Of a stretch of DNA of 64,000 nt, positions 56,091 through 64,000 are shown in pieces (the stretch's first letter is position 1; each line of letters starts with the position of its first letter). Made by a program: the position numbers and the translations under genes. Where the stretch lies: assembly GCF_039839275.1 (NCBI RefSeq), contig NZ_JBDOQP010000007.1, positions 186,001 through 250,000 of the forward strand. Reading direction: 5' to 3'. Under the pieces are notes generated by a model. It was not told where the DNA came from, did no database searches, and saw only the letters and a program-made list of their open reading frames with translations. This DNA comes from Aerobium sp039839275 (GTDB lineage Bacteria; Pseudomonadota; Alphaproteobacteria; Rhizobiales; Rhizobiaceae).

Positions 56091-56884
56091 GCGTCGGCTC
56101 CCTTTCTGGCGCGCGCAGGGCGGTTCTTCAGCCCGCGGCCGAGATAAGCCTCGATGACGTGTTCGTTGGCCTTGACTTGGTCGGCGGTGCCCTTGGTCAG
56201 CACCTTGCCTTCGGCCATGACGATGACCGGGTCGCACAGGCGGCCGATGAAATCCATGTCGTGCTCGATCATGCAGAACGTATAGCCGCGCTCGCGGTTG
56301 AGGCGCAGGATGGCGTCACCCAGCGTGTTGAGCAGCGTGCGGTTGACGCCAGCACCGACCTCGTCGAGGAAGACGATCCTGGCGTCGACCATCATGGTGC
56401 GGCCAAGCTCGAGAAGCTTCTTCTGCCCGCCGGAAAGATTGCCCGCGAGTTCGTCAGCCACATGAGAAATCTCAAGGAATTCGATCACTTCGTCGGCCTT
56501 GGCGCGCACCTCTTCCTCGCGTTCGCGCACTTTCGTGGGGCGAATCCAGACGTCGACCAGGCTTTCGCCCGGTTGGCTGTCGGGAACCATCATCAGGTTT
56601 TCCCTGACTGTCAGCGTCGAGAATTCATGCGCGATCTGGAAGGTTCGCAGCAGGCCCTTGTGAAACAGCTCGTGCGGCGAAAGGCCGGTGATGTCCTCGT
56701 CGCCAAGCCACACCTCGCCCGAAGTCGGCTTGTAGTGGCCTGCCACCACGTTGAACAAGGTGGTCTTTCCCGCGCCGTTCGGACCGATCAAGCCGGTGAT
56801 CGACCCCTTGGCGATCTCAATGCTCGCGCCATCAACCGCCTTGAGGCCGCCGAAATGCATATGCAGATCGTCTACCCGGATCAT
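56087..56884 (-). CDS. livG: branched-chain amino acid ABC ATPase (LivG type)
   Basis: A 265-residue ATPase. Walker A GPNGAGKTTLFNVVAGHYKP is near residues 34-53, the LivG-type LRTFQIAHEFSTLTVRENLM follows, then signature LSGGQKKLLELGRTMM, a Walker B with DEVGAGVN, and MIEHDMDFI. The residues DEVGAGVN replace the more usual DEPxAGLN; Glu remains in place, so catalysis should be intact. First of the livG-F-H-M block, 312 bp after the binding-protein gene. Confidence 0.94.
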   Translation of the reverse strand: MIRVDDLHMHFGGLKAVDGASIEIAKGSITGLIGPNGAGKTTLFNVVAGHYKPTSGEVWLGDEDITGLSPHELFHKGLLRTFQIAHEFSTLTVRENLMMVPDSQPGESLVDVWIRPTKVREREEEVRAKADEVIEFLEISHVADELAGNLSGGQKKLLELGRTMMVDARIVFLDEVGAGVNRTLLNTLGDAILRLNRERGYTFCMIEHDMDFIGRLCDPVIVMAEGKVLTKGTADQVKANEHVIEAYLGRGLKNRPARARKGADA

Positions 56885-57196
56885 TCGGTTCCCCTTGAGC
56901 CGTTTTCAGCCCGTTGTTGTCGTTCGTCGTGAAGCGCCGGCGTTCTGCCCCTGAATGCAATGAAATTGCAAGGAAACAGAGGGAGTTTCTGCGTCTTTTG
57001 CGCATTATTTCCGCGGCAATGCGCCGTATTCCGCAAGGGAAATGACCATTTGTGCGCTCACTGCATCGCGTGGCGTGACCTCGTGCCGGATCCTTCACCC
57101 GCTTCCGGCGGCGTCTCCCACAACGTCGCGCCGGTCGCCTTAAATGTCCTGACGGCCCGCCGCATCAGCGCCGGACCGTCCGATTTGCGGCCGTTC
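56885..57196 (-). other. 312-bp untranslated gap between the binding-protein gene and livG
   Basis: No convincing gene on either strand. Two dyads are seen. The first, 17 bp after the binding-protein stop, pairs GACGG with CCGTC plus an inner CCG/CGG (57151-57180). The second has arms GCGCATT and AATGCGC (57000-57024). The first is well placed to be an mRNA-end structure that lets the binding protein be made in excess over the membrane parts. No T run is present, so read-through into livG is likely. Confidence 0.5.
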
Positions 57197-58399
57197 CTAG
57201 CGGAACTGCACCGTCTTGTATTCGCCGTTCTCGACGATGTACTCGCGATAGGTGCCGGCTGCTTCACCGGGGCCGATCAGCTCGACATTGGTCGCGCCGA
57301 CATAGTCGACATCGCCGCCGTCCTTGAGGATCTGAAGGCCCTTGGCCAGTTCGCCCGGAAGAATCTTTTCTCCCGGAGCGTTGGCGACGTCGAGCATCGC
57401 GTCGCGAATGCCGGTGCGGTCGGTGGAACCGGACTTCTGCATCGCAAGCGCTATGAGCGCTGCCGCGTCATAGCTCTCACGGCGGAAGGAACCATCGGGA
57501 TCGACGCCAGCAGCTTCAGCCGCCGCAACGAACGCATCGGCGCCTTCGCCTTCGGACCACGGCACTGAGCCGATCGTGCCTTCGAGGCCATCGCCGATCG
57601 CTTCGATCAGGCTCTGGGCGAACATGCCGTCGCCGAGGGCGAAACGATCGAACGCTCCGGTGTCGACCGCGCCGCGGATGATGCCCACGCCGCCCTGATC
57701 AGCGTAGCCGAGAACAACGAGCAAGTCGCCGCCGGCCGATGCCAGTGCGCCGACTTCCGCCGAATAGTCGCCCTTGCCGTCGTCATGCGGAGAACTGATC
57801 GTGACAGTGCCGCCCTGTTCCTCGAACGCCGCGATGAAGGCGTCGGAGAGGCCCTTGCCATAGTCGTTGTTGGTGTAGGTGACCGCGACGTTGGAGATGT
57901 CGTTCGATTCGAGGATGGCGGCAAGCACTTCGCCCTGGCGCGCGTCTGACGGCGCGGTGCGGAAGAAGTAGTCGTTGTCCTCGATGTCGGTCAGCGCCGG
58001 GGTGGTGGCGGATGGCGAAACCATCACGACACCGTTGGGAACGGCCACCGAGTTGGCGATCGAGATCGTCACGCCGGAACAGTCCGCGCCCATGATGGCG
58101 ACGATGTTCTCGGATGTGACCAAACGTTCGGCGGCGGCATTGGCGGCCGCTGAATCGATGCAGGTGGAGTCTGCGCGCACGCCAGCCAGCGTCTCCCCGT
58201 CGAGGAAGAGCCCGCTTTCATTGACTTCCGTCAGCGCGAGTTCAGCGCTGTCGGCCATGCCGGGTGTCAGCGATTCGATCGGGCCGGTATAGCCCAGGAT
58301 GATGCCGATCTTGACTTCCTGCGCGCTGGCGGCCGACGCCGCCATGAACGCTGCGCCCGCGACGGACGCGGCGAGAATCTTACCGAGTGTTGACGACAT
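57197..58399 (-). CDS. branched-chain amino acid-type ABC substrate-binding protein
   Basis: A 400-residue periplasmic protein of the LivJ/peripla_BP_6 class. The signal peptide MSSTLGKILAASVAGAAFMA ends near ASAQE. The mature part starts EVKIGIILGYTGPIESLTPG and includes GADCSGVTISIANSVAVPNG, SPSATTPALTDIEDNDYFFR, and SYDAAALIALAMQKSG. Three Cys-containing spots allow one disulfide. A strong GAGGAGG site precedes the ATG. It is first gene of the liv operon. The ligand may be a branched-chain amino acid or an amide. Confidence 0.92.
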   Translation of the reverse strand: MSSTLGKILAASVAGAAFMAASAASAQEVKIGIILGYTGPIESLTPGMADSAELALTEVNESGLFLDGETLAGVRADSTCIDSAAANAAAERLVTSENIVAIMGADCSGVTISIANSVAVPNGVVMVSPSATTPALTDIEDNDYFFRTAPSDARQGEVLAAILESNDISNVAVTYTNNDYGKGLSDAFIAAFEEQGGTVTISSPHDDGKGDYSAEVGALASAGGDLLVVLGYADQGGVGIIRGAVDTGAFDRFALGDGMFAQSLIEAIGDGLEGTIGSVPWSEGEGADAFVAAAEAAGVDPDGSFRRESYDAAALIALAMQKSGSTDRTGIRDAMLDVANAPGEKILPGELAKGLQILKDGGDVDYVGATNVELIGPGEAAGTYREYIVENGEYKTVQFR

Positions 58400-58667
58400 A
58401 AGAGAAACCTCCTCTTTGACACTGTCCCTGAGATTGTCTTTTTCCGCCCGTGACCTCTCTGGCCCCGGATTGGCAGCGATACTGTTGAACCGCCGTCGCT
58501 TTGTAAAGCCAGCGGAGCCCAAACGCCCATAACAAAAGAGATTTTTGACTAACGCGTGAAGTAAAGCCACGCTGTCGCAACGCTATCGAGCCGGCTAACC
58601 CGATGTTCATGACTTGAGTACAAGATGGTCGATGGAAATTGCGAGCGGATGGGGAGATCGCCCGCGC

Positions 58668-59465
58668 ATGCCGGATCATCGTCGTCCCATGTCAAAGCGC
58701 GGTCGCCTCAAGATGGCGGCCTGGACGCTGTTCGGGACCTTGGGATGCCTTTGCGTCTCCCTGACCTACAACTGGATCGCGTTCCGGGACATGGCGCCAG
58801 AGGCCATGCGACAAGGATTGATCAGCGCCACGGTGCTGCCGATCCTCCTGGCCACGCCGTTGTTTTTCTACCTGACGCTCAAGCTGCGTGAGCTGGCGAT
58901 CGTCAACCATCGACTCAACGATCTCGCATCGCATGACAGCCTGACCGGCTGCCTCAACCGTCGCGCGTTCACGACACTGGTCGAGCGCCGTCTCGCCGAA
59001 GACATGCTCGGCAAGGGCTCCAAGGGTGGAGCATTGCTGGTTGCGGATGCGGATCATTTCAAATCCATCAACGATCGGTTCGGCCATCACCAGGGCGACC
59101 AGGCACTGAAGGCCATCGGCGACGCAATTCGGTCCGTATTGAGAAGCAGCGACGTTGTGGGGCGCCTGGGAGGCGAAGAATTCGGCATTCACCTACCCGG
59201 CGCGGATTGGGCGACAGCACGGATGGTCGGCGAACGCGTGCGGGTGGCGGTGTCGCGGGCAGGGCTTCCGGTTGGGGACCTGGAGCATCGGCTGTCCGTC
59301 AGCGTCGGGTGCGTCGTCTACAGCGGACAAACGTCGTTCCGCGAACTCTTCTGCGCCGCCGACCAACGTCTCTACGCAGCCAAGCATCATGGCCGCGACC
59401 GTGTCGAAATTGCTGCCGCGCCCAGCCTGGCGCCCGAACTCGGCGATCTGATCGACGCCAACTGA
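58668..59465 (+). CDS. membrane-bound diguanylate cyclase (GGDEF)
   Basis: A 265-residue protein with two N-terminal membrane helices (LFGTLGCLCVSLTYNWIAF and LISATVLPILLATPLFFYLTL) and a C-terminal GGDEF domain. The active site reads GGEEF near residues 168-172. The inhibitory I-site RxxD (RSSD) is five residues before it, so the enzyme should make cyclic di-GMP and be product-inhibited. No sensor domain is visible beyond the membrane part. Several in-frame ATGs exist; 58668 is chosen because GGGGAG stands upstream, but 58632 is possible. Confidence 0.9.
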   Translation: MPDHRRPMSKRGRLKMAAWTLFGTLGCLCVSLTYNWIAFRDMAPEAMRQGLISATVLPILLATPLFFYLTLKLRELAIVNHRLNDLASHDSLTGCLNRRAFTTLVERRLAEDMLGKGSKGGALLVADADHFKSINDRFGHHQGDQALKAIGDAIRSVLRSSDVVGRLGGEEFGIHLPGADWATARMVGERVRVAVSRAGLPVGDLEHRLSVSVGCVVYSGQTSFRELFCAADQRLYAAKHHGRDRVEIAAAPSLAPELGDLIDAN

Positions 59466-59490
59466 ACAACCAACGAACCCAATTCGACCC

Positions 59491-59520
59491 AAAGAAAAAG
59501 GCCGGGGCGAGCCCGGCCTT
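59491..59520 (-). terminator. rho-independent terminator of the outer membrane protein gene
   Basis: AAGGCCGGG and CCCGGCCTT arms with a short loop and a T run on the minus strand, 25 bp after the porin stop. The plus-strand GGDEF gene converges on it and may use it too. Confidence 0.88.
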
Positions 59521-59544
59521 GATGTCGCTTCAGGTCTGCAACCG

Positions 59545-60372
59545 TCAGAAACGGTAAGAGATCTTTGCCGAGATCGTGTGGAAATCGAAGTCATCGTCGG
59601 AGCCGCGCGAATCGGTCGAGTTCGCGCCGCCGGTGCCGAACGCGTTGCCCGCACCGGTACCCGCGGCACCGCTCAGATTGACGTTGAAATCGTTGCCGCC
59701 GAGGTTGGTGTAGAGGTATTCGAGGCCGAAGGAGATGTTCGAGGTCACCTTGGTCTCAAGACCGGCACCCACGGTATAACCCCAGTCGCTGTCCTGGCCG
59801 CCCGAAACGACGAAGGCTGCAGGCGTATTCGTCAGGAAACGTGTCTCGACGTCGCCATAGGCGAGGCCGCCGGTTGCGTAGGCAAGCATGGTATCGCTGA
59901 ATGCATAGCCGATACGACCGCGCAACGTTGCGAGGTAGTCCAGCTCGCGCTCGACCGTGTAGAAGGCCGGCGTGGCGGAGAAGCCCGTCTGCTGGTCGGT
60001 CAGATCGGCGAAGTTCAGGTCTGCGAGGACACCGTAGACGAGATTGCCTGCCTGCCAGTCATAGCCGATATGGACGCCGCCGATGAAGCCATCCTCGAAG
60101 TCGCCCGTGAAGCCGCCTGCCGCCGGGTTGACCGCCGGATCGAAGGCCGGGAGATAGTCGCCGAATTCGCCGTCGCGATTGCGATCGAGCACGTACAGGC
60201 CGGTGGAGCCGAAGCCGTAGCCGATCTGGCCGCCGAGATACAAACCGGCCCAACCATCAGCAGGCATCGCCTGCATGGGGGCAGCCGGCGTAGGCTCCAT
60301 ATAGGTAACGTCGGCAGCCATCGCGGTGCCGGCGGTCAGTGTTGCCGCAAGGGCGACGAGAATGCGTTTCAT
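59545..60372 (-). CDS. outer membrane beta-barrel protein, Omp25/Omp31-like
   Basis: A 275-residue porin-like protein. The signal peptide MKRILVALAATLTAGTAMAA is followed by a Pro/Ala linker and WAGLYLGGQIGYGFGSTG, typical of the rhizobial/Brucella Omp25-31 family. Alternating strands include FIGGVHIGYDWQAGNLVYGV, TLRGRIGYAFSDTMLAYATG, and VGAGLETKVTSNISFGLEYL. It ends with the C-terminal aromatic YRF needed for barrel assembly. GGAGGG precedes the ATG. Confidence 0.92.
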   Translation of the reverse strand: MKRILVALAATLTAGTAMAADVTYMEPTPAAPMQAMPADGWAGLYLGGQIGYGFGSTGLYVLDRNRDGEFGDYLPAFDPAVNPAAGGFTGDFEDGFIGGVHIGYDWQAGNLVYGVLADLNFADLTDQQTGFSATPAFYTVERELDYLATLRGRIGYAFSDTMLAYATGGLAYGDVETRFLTNTPAAFVVSGGQDSDWGYTVGAGLETKVTSNISFGLEYLYTNLGGNDFNVNLSGAAGTGAGNAFGTGGANSTDSRGSDDDFDFHTISAKISYRF

Positions 60373-60516
60373 GAAATTCCCTCCAATTGGAACGGTGCAG
60401 GAACGGGGAGTGTGGAGGAAAGTTTCGCAACCGGAGATAAACTTTGACGTGATAAACACACTTTGGGCGAGACATTGGCAGAAATGTCACAGCACCAAGG
60501 CGCACCGTCCTGGTAA

Positions 60517-61398
60517 TTATCGCGTCGGAACGGGGTGCTCGCCACGATAGTCGTAGAAACCGCGGCCGGTCTTGCGGCCCAGCCAGCCGGCTTCGACATA
60601 TTTTACCAGAAGCGGGCAGGGGCGATATTTGGTGTCCGACAGTCCGTCATGCAGCACCTGCATGATCGACAGACAGGTATCGAGGCCGATGAAGTCCGCC
60701 AGTTGCAGCGGGCCCATTGGATGGTTTGCGCCCAGCTTCATCGCGGTGTCGATCGCTTCGACCGATCCGACACCCTCATACAGCGTGTAGATCGCCTCGT
60801 TGATCATCGGCAGCAGGATGCGGTTGACGATGAATGCCGGGAAATCCTCCGCCACGGTGATCGTCTTGTCGAGGCTTTCGACAAAGCTCCGCGCGGTCTC
60901 GAAGGTCGTGTCCTCCGTGGCGATGCCGCGCACGAGCTCGACCAGCTTCATCACCGGAACCGGATTCATGAAATGGATGCCGATGAAGCGCTCGGGGCGG
61001 TCGGTCTGGGCAGCCAGTCTTGTGATCGAGATCGAGGAGGTGTTGGTGGCGAGCAACGCCTCGGGATTGAGGACGGGGCAAAGCTGGGCGAAGATCTTGC
61101 GCTTGACGGTTTCGTCTTCGGTCGCAGCTTCGATGACCAGGTCGGCGCCGGCGAGATCTTGGATCGATGGCGCAGCGGATATCGCCGCGATCGCCTTCTT
61201 CCGGGTGTCCTCTTCCATCTTGCCGGAAGAGACCTGCCTGGCCATGTTGCCGTTGATGGTGGCGAGACCCGCCTCGATGCGGTCGGATGAGATATCGTAG
61301 AGCTTGACCTTATAGCCCGCCAGCGCTGTCACATGCGCGATGCCGCCGCCCATTTGGCCGGCACCGACAATGCCTACGGTTCCGATCTTGCGAGTCAT
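60517..61398 (-). CDS. 3-hydroxybutyryl-CoA dehydrogenase
   Basis: A 293-residue NAD-dependent enzyme that interconverts 3-hydroxybutyryl-CoA and acetoacetyl-CoA. The Rossmann loop VGIVGAGQMGGGIAHV is near residues 8-23. The catalytic block is NTSSISITRLAAQTDRPERF then IGIHFMNPVPVMKLVELV, with His and Asn in place, followed by DFPAFIVNRILLPMINEAIY. It is encoded after etfAB on the same strand, consistent with acyl-CoA metabolism. The second ATG (61398) is used for spacing from CGGGA. Confidence 0.94.
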   Translation of the reverse strand: MTRKIGTVGIVGAGQMGGGIAHVTALAGYKVKLYDISSDRIEAGLATINGNMARQVSSGKMEEDTRKKAIAAISAAPSIQDLAGADLVIEAATEDETVKRKIFAQLCPVLNPEALLATNTSSISITRLAAQTDRPERFIGIHFMNPVPVMKLVELVRGIATEDTTFETARSFVESLDKTITVAEDFPAFIVNRILLPMINEAIYTLYEGVGSVEAIDTAMKLGANHPMGPLQLADFIGLDTCLSIMQVLHDGLSDTKYRPCPLLVKYVEAGWLGRKTGRGFYDYRGEHPVPTR

Positions 61399-61530
61399 GA
61401 CGTTCATCCCGTCGCCGGGGCCGTGCGCGGCCCGTTCTTGTTGCAGCGCAAACTAGAAGGGCGGGATAGCCAATGTCTACCCCACCCCACAAATTACGGC
61501 ATCACGCCTCAAACACCAACAGGGCCTGTC

Positions 61531-62460
61531 TTAAAGCGCTTTTTCGAGTTCCGGCAGGATCGTGAACAGGTCACCCACGAGGCCGTAGTCGGCAACCTGG
61601 AAGATCGGCGCCTCTTCGTCCTTGTTGATGGCGACGATGACCTTGGAGTCCTTCATGCCGGCCAGATGCTGGATGGCGCCTGAAATGCCCACCGCGATGT
61701 AGAGTTCGGGCGCGACCACCTTGCCGGTCTGGCCGACCTGCCAGTCGTTCGGCGCGTAGCCGGCATCCACCGCGGCGCGGGACGCGCCCACGGCAGCACC
61801 CAGCTTGTCGGCGACAGGCAGGATGACTTCCTCGAACTTCTCGGCCGACCCGAGCGCGCGACCGCCCGAAATGATGATCTTGGCGGAGGTCAGCTCGGGA
61901 CGGTCGCTTTCCGAAAGGCGGTTCTCGACGAAGGTCGAAAGGCCCGGATTGGCGGCGGCAGATGCCGGCTCGACCGAAGCCGATCCGCCTTCGCCCGCTG
62001 CCTGGAAGGATGCGGTGCGAACCGTGATCACCTTCTTCGCATCGCTCGACTGAACGGTCTGGATGGCGTTGCCGGCGTAGATCGGGCGCTTGAAGGTGTC
62101 GGCCGAAACGACCTCGACGATCTCCGAGATCTGCATCACGTCAAGAAGGGCGGCGACGCGCGGCAGCACGTTCTTGCCCATCGTGGTGGCCGGCGCGACG
62201 ATCGCGTCGTATTTGTCGGCAAGCGACACGACGAGCGCGGCGGTCGGCTCGGCGAGGCGCTGTTCCAGTTCATCGGCCTCGGCCAGCAGCACCTTGCGCG
62301 CGCCCTTGAGCTTGGCCGCGGCGTCAGCCGCCGCCTTCGCGCCCTTGCCCGCGACGAGGATGTCGACGTCGGAGCCGATCTGGAGAGCCGCGCTCAGAGC
62401 CTTGGCGGTCTGGTCGGAAACGGTAGCGTTGTCGTGTTCGGCAACGAGAAGAATGGCCAT
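61531..62460 (-). CDS. etfA: electron transfer flavoprotein alpha subunit
   Basis: A 309-residue subunit. The N-terminal domain is followed by the FAD-binding C-terminal domain with IIISGGRALGSAEKFEEVIL, VGASRAAVDAGYAPNDWQVG, QTGKVVAPELYIAVGISGAI and QHLAGM. It carries electrons from acyl-CoA and dimethylglycine/sarcosine dehydrogenases to ETF-quinone oxidoreductase. It follows etfB by 24 bp. In principle it could also accept electrons from the flavoproteins of the 7.7-10.9 kb operon. Confidence 0.96.
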   Translation of the reverse strand: MAILLVAEHDNATVSDQTAKALSAALQIGSDVDILVAGKGAKAAADAAAKLKGARKVLLAEADELEQRLAEPTAALVVSLADKYDAIVAPATTMGKNVLPRVAALLDVMQISEIVEVVSADTFKRPIYAGNAIQTVQSSDAKKVITVRTASFQAAGEGGSASVEPASAAANPGLSTFVENRLSESDRPELTSAKIIISGGRALGSAEKFEEVILPVADKLGAAVGASRAAVDAGYAPNDWQVGQTGKVVAPELYIAVGISGAIQHLAGMKDSKVIVAINKDEEAPIFQVADYGLVGDLFTILPELEKAL

Positions 62461-62484
62461 TGTGTTAAATCTCCCTTTTCCGAC

Positions 62485-63231
62485 CTAAATCACGCCAGCG
62501 GATTTGAGGCTGGAAACCAGCTCGGCGACGTCCTTGACCTTGACGCCGGCCTTGCGGCCGCCAGGCTCCTCGGTCTTGAGGACCTTGAGGCGTGCGGCGA
62601 CATCGACGCCGTAATCCGCCGGCGACTTCTCGTCGAGCGGCTTCTTCTTGGCTTTCATGATGTTGGGCAGCGACGCATAGCGCGGCTGGTTGAGGCGAAG
62701 GTCCGTGGTGATGATCGCCGGCATCGACAGTTCGACCGTCTGCAGGCCGCCATCGACTTCGCGCGTCACCTTTGCCTTGCCGCCGTCGATCTCGAGCTTT
62801 GACGCGAACGTGCCCTGGGCCCAGCCGAGCAGGGCAGCCAGCATCTGGCCGGTCTGGTTCGCATCGTCGTCGATCGCCTGCTTGCCGAGGATGACGAGCT
62901 CGGGCTTCTCTTCGTCGACGATGCCCTTCAGCAGCTTGGCGACGGTCAGCGGCTCGACGGCTTCGTCGACCTTGACGAGGATGCCGCGGTCAGCGCCCAT
63001 GGCGAGCGCGGTGCGGATCGTTTCCTGCGCCTGCGCCGGCCCGATGGAAACGGCGATGATCTCTTCGACCTTGCCGGCTTCCTTCAAGCGGATCGCCTCT
63101 TCGACGGCGATCTCGTCGAACGGGTTCATCGACATCTTCACGTTGGCCAGTTCGACGCCGGATCCGTCGGATTTGACCCGGATCTTAACGTTGTAGTCGA
63201 CCACCCGCTTGACCGGAACAAGTACTTTCAT
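62485..63231 (-). CDS. etfB: electron transfer flavoprotein beta subunit
   Basis: A 248-residue subunit that holds AMP and shapes the FAD site: MKVLVPVKRVVDYNVKIRVK, NPFDEIAVEEAIRLKEAGKV, LGKQAIDDDANQTGQMLAAL and the signature-loop region VTREVDGGLQTVELSMPAII. The C-terminus has the recognition-loop KKKPLDEKSPADYGVD. First gene of the etfB-etfA-hbd run. Confidence 0.96.
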   Translation of the reverse strand: MKVLVPVKRVVDYNVKIRVKSDGSGVELANVKMSMNPFDEIAVEEAIRLKEAGKVEEIIAVSIGPAQAQETIRTALAMGADRGILVKVDEAVEPLTVAKLLKGIVDEEKPELVILGKQAIDDDANQTGQMLAALLGWAQGTFASKLEIDGGKAKVTREVDGGLQTVELSMPAIITTDLRLNQPRYASLPNIMKAKKKPLDEKSPADYGVDVAARLKVLKTEEPGGRKAGVKVKDVAELVSSLKSAGVI

Positions 63232-63291
63232 GCGCTTGAGACCTTTCTGACGAAGTTTCGGGCTGGCTAGCAGCGCGTCAGGCCGTTCACT

Positions 63292-63306
63292 TGTCGGAAT
63301 CCGACA
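63292..63306. promoter_or_regulatory. 15-bp palindrome upstream of etfB
   Basis: TGTCGGA-A-TCCGACA, 61 bp upstream of the etfB start in a 206-bp intergenic region. The symmetry suits a dimeric regulator, but no regulator gene is adjacent and no second copy was found in this window. Confidence 0.3.
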
Positions 63307-63437
63307 TTTCCTGAACCAAACCCAGTGAAAACCGGCGAGCCAGGTAGCGGCGCGCGCCGCGGCTGCATGTGGCTGTAGTCATCCGCCAAGCCAGCGTCAA
63401 TATCCGGAACCGCCTCAAACCGTTTGAAATTGAACAG

Positions 63438-64000
63438 TCACCGACGTCCCCACGGCGAGGGCTGCTCCGCCGGAGCCGGCTGTTGTGTGGCCGTAGGCAC
63501 CTCGGCGGCCTTCGGCGTGACGACTTCGCGATCGAACAACGGCACGCCGCGCCGGCGCAGCAGCAGCACGAGGATGGCGCCGGCGATGATGCCGCCGACA
63601 TGGGCCGCCCACGACACCTCGTCTTCGCCCATCGCGGCCAGCATGACAAATTGAAACAGCACCCAAAGCGCCAGCAGAATCCACGCGGGCAGGCGGACGG
63701 GAACGCGGCCGAGCGCCAGAACCCATATCTTCACGCGCGGATGCAGTATCAGATAGGCTGCAACGATGCCCGCCACCGCCCCCGATGCACCGATGAGAGG
63801 CGCCTGTGATGCGGGATCGATGATGCCGTGCAGCCAGGCGCCTGCCGCCGCGCAAGCCAGGTAGAAAAGCAGAAATTTCACATGGCCGAGAGCGTCCTCG
63901 ACATTGTCCCCGAAGACCCACAGGAACAGCATGTTGCCGCCCAGGTGCCAGAGGTCGCCGTGGAGGAACGCGTAGGTAATGTAGGTGGCGTGGTCCGGCA
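63438..64000 (-). CDS. rhomboid-family intramembrane serine protease (N-terminus outside the window)
   Basis: The gene enters from the right edge; about 187 codons are visible. The membrane motif LHGDLWHLGGNMLFLWVFGD matches the rhomboid HxxxN loop. The catalytic Ser is in IGASGAVAG and the His in SWAAHVGGIIAG, so the dyad is intact. A cytoplasmic Pro/Ala-rich tail ends it. Relatives are encoded near etf genes in this order of bacteria. Substrates unknown. Confidence 0.92.
   Translation of the reverse strand, partial: PDHATYITYAFLHGDLWHLGGNMLFLWVFGDNVEDALGHVKFLLFYLACAAAGAWLHGIIDPASQAPLIGASGAVAGIVAAYLILHPRVKIWVLALGRVPVRLPAWILLALWVLFQFVMLAAMGEDEVSWAAHVGGIIAGAILVLLLRRRGVPLFDREVVTPKAAEVPTATQQPAPAEQPSPWGRR

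Noticed and set aside
63391..63418. GGAAC with CGTT near the rhomboid gene
   Set aside because: The spacer is only ten bases, too short for EcfG.
1..64000. tRNA or rRNA genes, CRISPR arrays, insertion sequences, prophage or plasmid genes
   Set aside because: None seen: no transposase, integrase or terminal repeats, no regularly spaced direct repeats, and no cloverleaf or rRNA-like segment noticed by eye. A covariance search would be needed to exclude small RNA genes fully.

Overview
The window is a chromosomal segment of an alphaproteobacterium of the order Hyphomicrobiales (Rhizobiales), most like the Phyllobacteriaceae or Mesorhizobium group. The evidence is the PhyR-NepR-EcfG stress module with GGAAC-N16/17-CGTT promoters, a SAM-II riboswitch before metA, a CtrA-type box before ftsE, a CpdR regulator, cobS/cobT, DUF2125 and TIGR02302 proteins, and an aroK-aroB-CorC-bolA-DnaJ-cobS order that I recall from rhizobia. 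No rRNA, tRNA, insertion sequence, prophage or CRISPR array was seen.

1-12.3 kb is an accessory catabolic cluster. It holds the end of a probable Rieske oxygenase, a class III aminotransferase, a polyamine-type ABC importer with its binding protein on the opposite strand, a TetR regulator, a phosphoethanolamine-methyltransferase-like enzyme, two tandem PYROXD2-like flavoproteins, a GcvT-like protein and a 79-residue protein. A shared dyad, TGAACAnnCATTCA, lies in both divergent control regions and links them into one probable TetR regulon for uptake and breakdown of an unidentified (methyl)amine.

12.3-14.5 kb is a four-gene operon like mhqO-mhqD (extradiol-type dioxygenase and hydrolase) with two tandem small acetyltransferases.

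14.6-23.2 kb is a general stress response island. It holds nepR-ecfG and divergent phyR, an HWE histidine kinase, a Crp-family regulator, a single-domain response regulator and several small envelope proteins. Eight EcfG-type promoters can be read directly. One drives no credible gene: it is followed by a 14-bp stem with a C-rich loop and an intrinsic terminator, and I propose it as a stress-controlled small RNA. This is the most novel observation in the window.

23.2-43 kb is mostly housekeeping: aroK-aroB, a CorC-type protein, bolA, a J-domain protein, cobS-GFA-cobT, a phytase-like esterase, cpdR, hpt, ftsE-ftsX, a YdcF protein, plsC, a ChaC-like cyclotransferase, DUF2125, tyrosine-branch dehydrogenase, hisC, riboswitch-controlled metA, and a peptide deformylase-like protein lacking key residues.

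43-64 kb holds gloB, YhhN, DUF3108, rpmB, a queuosine-precursor transporter with a possible preQ1-like leader, TIGR02302, lysA, an LptM-like lipoprotein, argH, tlpA, a complete branched-chain amino acid ABC system (livM-H-F-G plus binding protein), a diguanylate cyclase, an Omp25/31-type porin, 3-hydroxybutyryl-CoA dehydrogenase, etfAB and a rhomboid protease cut by the window end.
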